A DNA stretch of 14,846 nt from Bacteroidales bacterium (GTDB lineage: Bacteria; Bacteroidota; Bacteroidia; Bacteroidales; Dysgonomonadaceae): the NCBI GenBank assembly GCA_012728155.1, contig JAAYFR010000018.1, forward strand, positions 1-14,846. The letters run 5' to 3'. Every line of letters begins with the position of its first letter. Positions within the stretch are counted from its first letter, which is position 1. The notes under the pieces are model-generated. The model ran no database searches and was not told the origin of the DNA. It saw nothing but the letters and a program-made list of their open reading frames with translations. Both the position numbers and the translations under genes were made by a program. Below are positions 1 to 6,527 of the stretch, piece after piece.

Positions 1-165
1 ATTCCGCTTTGAAAACTATTAACTTGAGTTGGGAATTTCAAATGAGATTTTTAAGTCATACTTGTTTTATAGCGTTTTCTCAATTCATTTTTTCCGACAA
101 AGTAATCATCTTAATCAGTTTTTTTTATTACCTTGCCGAAAAATAATAAAAAATATAATAATGAT
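1..165. other. AT-rich upstream stretch with no recognisable gene
   Basis: This stretch precedes the first gene. I see no convincing coding region, hairpin terminator or full Bacteroidota promoter in it. The nearest thing to a -7 element is TTACCTTG near 128-135, which lacks one T of the TAnnTTTG consensus and has no clear -33 partner. It probably holds the 5' untranslated region of the esterase gene, or the esterase gene belongs to an operon that begins upstream of the window. Confidence 0.4.
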
Positions 166-1446
166 ATGAAAAATCGTTTACTTCCCCTCTTTTTCTTCGC
201 TTTAGCTAGCTGCTTACAACTATTTTCCCAACCTGCCAAGCAATTGGTGCAGGTGATCGTGACACCGGATAAGTCTGATTGGACTTATGAGAAAGGTGAA
301 CAGGCCCAATTCCGGATTATGGTGCTGAAAAATAGTGTCCCTTTAGAGAATATTGATGTGAAATACACTATTGGTCCCGAATTGATGAATGCCTGGGAAG
401 AGAAAACCGTCACACTCAAGAAAGGAGTAGCCACTGTAAAAGCCAAAAAATTTAATGAACCCGGTTTTTTACGCTGCACAGCATCAGTAGAAGTAGATGG
501 GAAAACTTACTCCTCCTACTCAACTGCCGGATTCTCTCCCCAACAGATTAAGCCGACCACCACACTACCGGCCGACTTCGAACAATTCTGGGACGGAGCC
601 AAAGCCGAACTGGCCAAAATAGAGATGAGACCGGTATTGACCCTCATGCCCGAACGATGTACCGACAAAGTGGAGGTCTATCATGTGAGCATCAATAACA
701 TAAAAGGAAAAGTGTACGGCATCCTATGTAAACCCAAAGCGGAAGGGAAATATCCTGCTATCCTGCATGTCCCGGGTGCGGGAATCCGTCCCTACTATGG
801 TGATCCATGGAGTGCTGAGAATGGGATTATCACCTTCCAGATCGGCATCCACGGCATTCCGGTGAACCTTGAACAAAAAGTCTACGACAATCTGGGTAGC
901 GGTCCGCTCAATGGTTATCAGGTTGCCAATATGGATGACAAAGACAATTATTACTATAAACGTGTTTATCTGGGTTGCGTAAGAGCGGTAGACTTTATCG
1001 AGTCGCTCGACTGTTTCAACGGTCAGGATATCGCGGTAACAGGCGGAAGCCAGGGTGGAGCGCTCTCCATTATCACGGCAGCACTGGACAGCCGCATCGA
1101 TTATCTGGCCGCCTTCTATCCGGCACTTTCCGATTTAACCGGCTATCTACATGGCCGTGCCGGAGGATGGCCCCATATGTTCAAAGATAGTTTCACCAAT
1201 AAACCCGAAAAAATAGAGACTTCAAAATATTACGATGTGGTGAATTTTGCACGCTTTGTCAAAATACCCGGCTGGTATAGCTGGGGTTACAACGACAATG
1301 TTTGCCCGCCCACATCGATGTATGCCGCCTATAATGTCATTCCCGGCAACAAAGAGTTGCATCTTTTCCAGGAGACCCAGCACTGGACTTTCCCGGAACA
1401 GCAAGAGCTGAAAAATAACTGGTTATTCAAACAACTTTTGAAATAG
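166..1446 (+). CDS. Secreted CE7-type acetyl esterase (acetylxylan esterase, AXE1 family)
   Basis: Predicted to remove acetyl groups from sugars or short oligosaccharides outside the cytoplasm. The ATG at 166 was chosen over an in-frame TTG at 133 because it gives a clean signal peptide (MKNRLLPLFFFALASCLQLF, then SQ) and a 426-residue protein. Residues about 27-125 look like an Ig-like beta domain; about 130-426 is the alpha/beta-hydrolase. The nucleophile motif GGSQGG, characteristic of CE7, places Ser at residue 295. The likely acid is Asp377 in GYNDNVCPP, and the likely base is His406 in ETQHWTF. CE7 enzymes are usually about 320 residues; the extra length is the N-terminal domain. It is the first of four same-strand exported hydrolase genes and 65 bases separate it from the next. 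Family assignment is strong; the substrate (xylan, other acetylated glycan, or small ester) is not shown. Confidence 0.88.
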   Translation: MKNRLLPLFFFALASCLQLFSQPAKQLVQVIVTPDKSDWTYEKGEQAQFRIMVLKNSVPLENIDVKYTIGPELMNAWEEKTVTLKKGVATVKAKKFNEPGFLRCTASVEVDGKTYSSYSTAGFSPQQIKPTTTLPADFEQFWDGAKAELAKIEMRPVLTLMPERCTDKVEVYHVSINNIKGKVYGILCKPKAEGKYPAILHVPGAGIRPYYGDPWSAENGIITFQIGIHGIPVNLEQKVYDNLGSGPLNGYQVANMDDKDNYYYKRVYLGCVRAVDFIESLDCFNGQDIAVTGGSQGGALSIITAALDSRIDYLAAFYPALSDLTGYLHGRAGGWPHMFKDSFTNKPEKIETSKYYDVVNFARFVKIPGWYSWGYNDNVCPPTSMYAAYNVIPGNKELHLFQETQHWTFPEQQELKNNWLFKQLLK

Positions 1447-1511
1447 ATACTCTATACACAGCTCATTCTCCTTGCAAGTAGAAATAGTATTTTCCTATAA
1501 AAATCAATCAT

Positions 1512-2441
1512 ATGAAAAAAGTAAATCCGACAATTGGTGTTCTTCTGTTATTTTGTCTTTTTTCGATAACAGGATGCGGATCAGGCGCCCGAAAAGATGA
1601 AAAGCCTGCATGGAAAGCCCAACATGTAGTATTTATCGGACTGGACGGATGGGGCAGTTATAGTGTTGAAAAAGCGGATATGCCTCATGTGAAACAGTTG
1701 ATGAAAGAGGGGAGTTACACCCTGCAAAAACGGGCAGTACTCCCTTCATCGAGTGCGGTCAACTGGGCCTCTATGTTTATGGGAGCGGGACCGGAGTTGC
1801 ATGGATACACCACCTGGGGATCTAAAACGCCCGATCTTCCCTCCCGGGAGTTGAACCGGAACGGCATGTTTCCCAATATCTTCAATATGCTGCGAGAGGA
1901 GGATCCCGATGCAGAAATCGGAGCAATATACGAGTGGGGGGGGATAAAATACCTCGTCGATACACTTTCTCTGGATTATTACCGCCACACTCCCAATGAC
2001 AATAAACTCAATACGGCGCTCACCGAAGCTGCAGTGGAGTATATCAAAGAAAAAAAACCTACCTTAGCGGCATTTATCTATGACAGTCCCGATGATACCG
2101 GCCACGGCGACGGGCACGACACACCCGGTTATTATGCCAAATTGAAAGAGCTCGATCACCAGATCGGCGAAATAATTGAGGCCATGAAAGAGTCCGGCAT
2201 ATACAACAACAGCATCATTATTGTCACTTCAGACCATGGGGGAATAGACAAAGGCCATGGGGGCATGACGATGATGGAGATGGAAACTCCCTTTATCATT
2301 GCCGGTAAAGCTGTTCATCAAGGAGGCCTGTTTCCGGAGAGCATGATGCAGTTTGATGTCGCACCCACCATCGCCGATATTTTTCATTTATCTCCGCCAC
2401 AGGTCTGGATCGGCCGTTCTATGAAACAGGTATTCAACTGA
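1512..2441 (+). CDS. Lipoprotein phosphodiesterase of the alkaline phosphatase superfamily (type I phosphodiesterase / nucleotide pyrophosphatase-like)
   Basis: A 309-residue exported protein whose lipobox-like SITGC puts the lipidated Cys at residue 22. The full two-metal site of the alkaline phosphatase superfamily is visible: Asp45 in GLDGWG, a Ser nucleophile among residues 79-81 (LPSSSAVNW, with Asn84 following as in nucleotide pyrophosphatases), Asp194 and His198 in SPDDTGHGDGH, Asp241-His242 in TSDHGG, and His249 in GHGG. This predicts hydrolysis of phosphate mono- or diesters at the cell envelope. A Ser where many pyrophosphatase/phosphodiesterase relatives have Thr leaves open a phosphatase-like role. 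It sits between an acetyl esterase gene and another phosphoesterase gene on the same strand, so it may act on phosphate-substituted glycans, glycerophosphodiesters or nucleotides; the sequence does not decide. A sulfatase role is unlikely because the C-x-P-x-R signature is absent. Confidence 0.82.
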   Translation: MKKVNPTIGVLLLFCLFSITGCGSGARKDEKPAWKAQHVVFIGLDGWGSYSVEKADMPHVKQLMKEGSYTLQKRAVLPSSSAVNWASMFMGAGPELHGYTTWGSKTPDLPSRELNRNGMFPNIFNMLREEDPDAEIGAIYEWGGIKYLVDTLSLDYYRHTPNDNKLNTALTEAAVEYIKEKKPTLAAFIYDSPDDTGHGDGHDTPGYYAKLKELDHQIGEIIEAMKESGIYNNSIIIVTSDHGGIDKGHGGMTMMEMETPFIIAGKAVHQGGLFPESMMQFDVAPTIADIFHLSPPQVWIGRSMKQVFN

Positions 2442-2542
2442 TGATATGATGGATGAATAGAAAATAAAAATGATAACAGAAAAATGTACCGAGTTGATTG
2501 ATCAATGGTTCTTGGTTTCTAATTTTAAAAATTTAGAGTGAA

Positions 2543-4393
2543 ATGAAGAAAATAATTTCTTTTGCAATTTTTTGCCTCGCGATATTTCAAGTTGGGGCAC
2601 AAACTTTCCCACAACGGGAAAATACACATCGCCTCATGAGTTATAATATCCATCACGGTGAGGGAATGGATGCCAAAATGGATATTGAACGGATCGGCAA
2701 ACTGATCATCGCTGTCAACCCCGAAGTGGTGGGATTGCAAGAGGTGGATAGCGTGGTGGCCAGAAGCGGCAATATCGATATCTTACAGATGCTCTCGGAA
2801 CAAACCGGCATGAAGGGTACTTTCGGTTATTCCATCCTTCACGATGGCGGTAAATATGGCAACGGCATGCTGACGCGTGAAAAGCCGCTCTCAGTAAAAA
2901 AGATCGCCCTGCCGGGTGCCAAGGAAGCCCGCAGCGCACTGGTAGTGGAACTCGACAAATACGTGGTGGTGAACACGCACCTGTCGCTTACTAACGAAGA
3001 ACGGCTCGAATCAGTCAAAATCATTACAGATGCCGTAAAGACATACGACAAACCGGTATTCCTGATGGGGGACCTGAATGCGACTCCTGATTCCGAGCCT
3101 ATCACGTTTTTACAAGACAAGTGGCAAATCCTTTCCAATCCTAAACAGCCTACTTCCCCGTCGGTCAATCCACGGTCAACCATCGATTATATTTTGGGGT
3201 ATACCGCCAACGGTCAAACCTATGCAAAGTATAAAGCCCAGGTAATTGATGAACAGGTGGCCTCAGACCACAGGCCGCTGTTTGTGGATATCCGACTGAA
3301 AACTCCCGCATCGGAAGTGATGCGCACCATCCCTTACTTGCAGAATCCGGGAACTGATGAAATGACCGTGATGTGGCTGACCAATGTGCCGGCACGTAGC
3401 TGGGTGGAGTATGGCACCGATCCCGCCGATATGAAACGGGCACGCACTTTTCTCGAAGGGGTGATGGTGGCCAACAACAAGATCAACCAGGTACGTCTTA
3501 CCGACCTGCGACCGGGCACACGATACTATTACCGGGTGGTATCCCAGGAAATAACCCGCTATTCGAGTTATTACAAGGAGTTTGGAGATACCGTAAGATC
3601 CGATATAAAATCATTCACCACCTGGAGCGACTACAGCAAAGATTTCCGCGTGATCGTGTACAACGACATCCACAGTAATATGACGATGTTCCAGAAACTT
3701 CACTCTCTGATAGACAGCAAACCTTATGACCTGGTTATCTTTAACGGCGACTGCTTCGATGATGTGGAAGTGGAAAACGATATCGTCAGGAGATTGCAAA
3801 CTTACACCCCCCGCATCAAAAGCGACGAGATCCCCTCCATCTTTATCAGGGGAAACCACGAAACGCGGGGAGAATACTCCCCCCACCTATGGGATTACCT
3901 GGGAAGAATGGGCGGCCGCTCATACAGTGCCTTTTCATTGGGTGACACCCGTTTTGTCCTTCTCGACTGCGGGGAAGATAAACCGGACGACCACTGGGTT
4001 TATTACGACATGAATGATTACACCCAACACCGGGTAGACCAGGCAGAGTTTCTGAAAAAAGAAGTGCAATCCACCGCATTTAAGAAAGCCAACAAACGGG
4101 TACTGATCCATCATATTCCTATTTTCGGATTCAAACCCGATTCCTTCTCACCCTGCTCCGCCCTGTGGATACCGGTATTGAAAAAGACACCTTTCAATGT
4201 ATCCCTCAATGCCCACATGCATCGCTACCGGATAATAGAAAAAGGAGAAGATGGAAACAACTTCCCGGTCATTATCGGAGGAGGCAATACAGAACCCGAC
4301 GGTACGGTGATGGTACTGGAGAAAAAAGGGGACAAACTCACTCTCGAAGTGATCAACGCCGCAGGAGAAAAGCTACTGGAAAGAGAACTATAA
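2543..4393 (+). CDS. Exported two-enzyme fusion: EEP-family phosphodiesterase plus calcineurin-like metallophosphoesterase
   Basis: A 616-residue protein with a Sec signal peptide (residues 1-20, ending VGAQ). Residues about 28-252 form an endonuclease/exonuclease/phosphatase (DNase I fold) domain with the expected residues: Asn35, Glu67 (LQEVD), His146 (NTHL), Asp177 and Asn179 (GDLNA), Asp215, and Asp242-His243 (SDHRP). Residues about 260-360 resemble the fibronectin-like N-terminal domain of purple acid phosphatases (YLQNPGTDEMTVMW through LRPGTRYYYRV). Residues about 367-600 are a calcineurin-like phosphoesterase with Asp375-x-His377 (NDIHSN), Asp403 (NGDCFD), Asn438-His439-Glu440 (GNHE), His523/524 and His558-x-His560 (NAHMH). 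Both active sites look intact. The two could act in sequence, a diesterase followed by a monoesterase, releasing phosphate from nucleic acids, phospholipid head groups or phosphodiester-linked glycans; that is inference. The GH43 gene starts 16 bases after its stop, so they are probably co-transcribed. Confidence 0.86.
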   Translation: MKKIISFAIFCLAIFQVGAQTFPQRENTHRLMSYNIHHGEGMDAKMDIERIGKLIIAVNPEVVGLQEVDSVVARSGNIDILQMLSEQTGMKGTFGYSILHDGGKYGNGMLTREKPLSVKKIALPGAKEARSALVVELDKYVVVNTHLSLTNEERLESVKIITDAVKTYDKPVFLMGDLNATPDSEPITFLQDKWQILSNPKQPTSPSVNPRSTIDYILGYTANGQTYAKYKAQVIDEQVASDHRPLFVDIRLKTPASEVMRTIPYLQNPGTDEMTVMWLTNVPARSWVEYGTDPADMKRARTFLEGVMVANNKINQVRLTDLRPGTRYYYRVVSQEITRYSSYYKEFGDTVRSDIKSFTTWSDYSKDFRVIVYNDIHSNMTMFQKLHSLIDSKPYDLVIFNGDCFDDVEVENDIVRRLQTYTPRIKSDEIPSIFIRGNHETRGEYSPHLWDYLGRMGGRSYSAFSLGDTRFVLLDCGEDKPDDHWVYYDMNDYTQHRVDQAEFLKKEVQSTAFKKANKRVLIHHIPIFGFKPDSFSPCSALWIPVLKKTPFNVSLNAHMHRYRIIEKGEDGNNFPVIIGGGNTEPDGTVMVLEKKGDKLTLEVINAAGEKLLEREL

Positions 4394-4409
4394 ATAACGC
4401 CAAATCAAA

Positions 4410-5396
4410 ATGAAAAGATCTTTTTTTATACTGGCGGGAGCCCTATTATTATCCGCATGTGTGCACAACAAAGAAAAGAACGAATCGATCCAATATTCGG
4501 GAAATCCCATCTTTGAAGGATGGTATGCCGATCCCGAGGGGATTATATATGACGATCAGTACTGGATATTCCCCACCTACTCCGACTTATTTGAGAAACA
4601 GGTCTTTTTCGATTGCTTCTCCTCACCCGATCTGGTGAACTGGACGAAACATGAACATATCCTCGACACGGCAGAGATAAAATGGGCCAATAAAGCCATG
4701 TGGGCGCCGGGTGTGATTGAGAAAGACGGTAAATATTATTTCTTCTTCGCGGCCAACGATATCCACAGTGAAGAGGAGATAGGGGGTATTGGGGTTACGG
4801 TAAGCGACCAACCCGAAGGCCCTTACAAAGATCTGCTCGGCAAACCCCTTATCAACGAAATCGTGCATGGCGCACAACCCATCGACCAGTTTGTTTTTAA
4901 AGAAAACGACACTACCTACTATATGTTTTACGGGGGTTGGGGGCATTGCAACGTGGTGCTGCTCAATAATGATTTCACAGGAATCAGGCCGTTTCCCGAC
5001 GGGGAACGATACAAGGAAGTTACGCCCGATGGATATGTGGAGGGTCCCTTTATGTTCAAAAAAGACGGGAAATATTATTTTATGTGGTCTGAAGGAGGTT
5101 GGGGCGGCCCTGACTACAAGGTAGCTTATGCCATTGCAAATGATCCATTAGGTCCTTTTGAACGAATTGGAACTATCCTGGAGCAAGATCCGGAGATAGC
5201 CACAGGCGCGGGACACCACTCCATCATCCACAAACCGGGTAGTGACGATTGGTATATCGTGTATCACCGCCGACCGGAACCCAATATGCATCGCGACCAT
5301 CGGGTAACCTGTATCGACAAGATGGAGTTTGACGAAAACGGACACATCAAACCCATAGAAATGACCTTCAAAGGAGTGACAGCCAATCCGTTCTAG
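4410..5396 (+). CDS. GH43-family glycoside hydrolase lipoprotein (beta-xylosidase / arabinosidase-like)
   Basis: A 328-residue five-bladed beta-propeller enzyme predicted to cleave xylose- or arabinose-containing oligosaccharides, or galactan-type chains, at the cell envelope. The signal LLLSAC gives a lipidated Cys17. Three acidic residues typical of GH43 are present: Asp41 in GWYADPEG (general base), Asp159 in QPIDQFVF (pKa modulator) and Glu211 in GYVEGPFMF (general acid). Further typical features are the MWAPGVIEKDGKYYFFFAA blade and the GHHSI segment with the following WYIVYHRR near residues 268-288. Length is that of a single catalytic domain without a carbohydrate-binding module. It closely follows the phosphoesterase fusion (16 bases) and is followed by the tandem ecotin gene with no terminator visible between. 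Subfamily and substrate cannot be read from the sequence alone. Confidence 0.87.
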   Translation: MKRSFFILAGALLLSACVHNKEKNESIQYSGNPIFEGWYADPEGIIYDDQYWIFPTYSDLFEKQVFFDCFSSPDLVNWTKHEHILDTAEIKWANKAMWAPGVIEKDGKYYFFFAANDIHSEEEIGGIGVTVSDQPEGPYKDLLGKPLINEIVHGAQPIDQFVFKENDTTYYMFYGGWGHCNVVLLNNDFTGIRPFPDGERYKEVTPDGYVEGPFMFKKDGKYYFMWSEGGWGGPDYKVAYAIANDPLGPFERIGTILEQDPEIATGAGHHSIIHKPGSDDWYIVYHRRPEPNMHRDHRVTCIDKMEFDENGHIKPIEMTFKGVTANPF

Positions 5397-5440
5397 TTTT
5401 AAAACCTTTTAAACCTTTTATCTCTTTATTTGTTCTAATA

Positions 5441-5508
5441 ACAAAGTCGATAAACCCGATAAAGCACCTCTCTGCGATGAGGACTTTGTCGAAGAGGCTT
5501 GTCGACTT
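5441..5508. repeat. Nested inverted repeats upstream of the tandem ecotin gene
   Basis: ACAAAGTC at 5441-5448 is the exact inverse complement of GACTTTGT at 5482-5489, and AAGTCGA at 5444-5450 is complementary to TCGACTT at 5502-5508. A third pair, GTCGA (5488-5492) and TCGAC (5502-5506), overlaps these. The arms could form alternative RNA hairpins in the untranslated region between the GH43 and ecotin genes, or serve as a protein-binding site. There is no T run after them, so they are not a standard terminator. Just upstream, 5397-5420 carries a short AT-rich direct repeat (AACCTTTTA copies). Function unknown. Confidence 0.35.
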
Positions 5509-5530
5509 ATATAATTCAATTAAACCAAGA

Positions 5531-6448
5531 ATGATAATGATGAAGGTTATTTTTTTAACAAAACAGTTGCCTGTTTTACTATTCATTACCCTTTTTTCCG
5601 CCGCTTGCGGAAGCCAAAAAACAGGATCTATGAGCAACGTGACACCCACACAGACGTTAGACGGATATAAGGGATATGCTTTATCTGTTACCGCCCCGGA
5701 GAAGGGATCTTCGGCCCTGCCGGCGAAAGTTGAAATTGTTCCCGGAAAGACAATGGAAGTCGATTGTAATCACCACTCCCTGATGGGTCAATTCTCTGAG
5801 AAATCATTAAGCGACGGCAAGCGTTACCATGTTTTTGAGTCGAATGGAGAAGCAACATCTACATTGATGGCCTGTCCCGACAATACCAAACGGAAGGAAT
5901 TCGTAAGAGGACAGGGTCTCTTTCTGGATATCAACGAGGCATTGCCTCCTGTTGTATTTGCCTCCGAAGGGATAGAGATAAAACAACGCCTCTGGAGTTC
6001 TTCTACACCTTATGCAATGGAAAAGGGGATTGCCCATTCCGTGGAAACGGAAGCAGCCAAAGCGCTAAAAGCCTATCCCGAATCGCTGGAAGGATATGAC
6101 CGGTATGTGCTGTTTTTACCCGAAATCAAGAATTCGACGAAAGAGCGTAAAGTGGAGATCACTCCTGGCGTTACCACAGAAGTAGACTGCAACAATCACA
6201 GATTGATGGGAGAGTTTGTCGAAAAGAACATAGATGGATGGGGTTACAACTATTTGGTTTTCGAATCGGACGGAGGAATACGCTCCACGCGGATGGCCTG
6301 TCCCGATAATACTCGCCGTACCGGACTGGTGACTGGAGCCACACACCTGATGAACTACAACAGCCGCCTCCCGGTAGTGGTGTTCATTCCTAAAAAAGAC
6401 AATTTCTCCATACAGTACCAAGTCTGGGAAGCAGGAGAACTGAAATAA
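5531..6448 (+). CDS. eco: Tandem double-domain ecotin lipoprotein (serine protease inhibitor)
   Basis: Predicted to inhibit serine proteases at the envelope. Starting at 5531 the protein has 305 residues; in-frame ATGs at 5537 and 5540 are equally possible, and one at 5477 would spoil the signal peptide. FSAAC places a lipid-modified Cys at residue 26. Two ecotin domains follow, at about 40-158 and 175-305. Each has the VDCN and MACPDN blocks whose cysteines form the ecotin disulfide (79/115 and 220/257). The second domain closely resembles E. coli ecotin (EVDCN, HRLMGEF, DGWGYNYLVF, YNSRLPVVVF). Aligned to the E. coli reactive site (STMMAC, P1 Met84), domain 1 has STLMAC, so P1 is Leu112, and domain 2 has STRMAC, so P1 is Arg254. 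E. coli ecotin is a single domain of about 142 residues that works as a homodimer. Domain 2 ends soon after the QVWEAG block, so the long C-terminal dimerising arm appears missing. The family call is firm; targets are inference. Confidence 0.9.
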   Translation: MIMMKVIFLTKQLPVLLFITLFSAACGSQKTGSMSNVTPTQTLDGYKGYALSVTAPEKGSSALPAKVEIVPGKTMEVDCNHHSLMGQFSEKSLSDGKRYHVFESNGEATSTLMACPDNTKRKEFVRGQGLFLDINEALPPVVFASEGIEIKQRLWSSSTPYAMEKGIAHSVETEAAKALKAYPESLEGYDRYVLFLPEIKNSTKERKVEITPGVTTEVDCNNHRLMGEFVEKNIDGWGYNYLVFESDGGIRSTRMACPDNTRRTGLVTGATHLMNYNSRLPVVVFIPKKDNFSIQYQVWEAGELK

Positions 6449-6456
6449 TTCCAATA

Positions 6457-6509
6457 AAAAGATCCCCGGGAATTGCTCCAAAGAGAGAACAATCTTCCGG
6501 GGATCTTTT
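6457..6509. terminator. Strong bidirectional intrinsic terminator
   Basis: AAAAGATCCCCGG (6457-6469) and CCGGGGATCTTTT (6497-6509) form a perfect 13-bp stem, with a further ATTG/CAAT pairing (6472-6475 with 6490-6493) inside the loop. The A and T tracts at the ends give a U run on either strand. It lies between the stop codons of two convergent genes, the ecotin gene (ending 6448) and the GH123-like gene (ending 6528), exactly where a shared terminator is expected. Confidence 0.9.
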
Positions 6510-6527
6510 GTAGCTAATCGTCGCCTC

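Noticed and set aside
2497..2506. The perfect palindrome ATTGATCAAT before the phosphoesterase fusion gene
   Set aside because: Ten-base AT-rich palindromes are common by chance and no promoter elements flank it, so I did not list it as an operator.
5477..5530. An upstream in-frame ATG that would extend the ecotin protein by 18 residues
   Set aside because: The extension puts a charged stretch before the signal peptide and lies within the inverted-repeat region; the ATGs at 5531-5540 give a normal lipoprotein signal.
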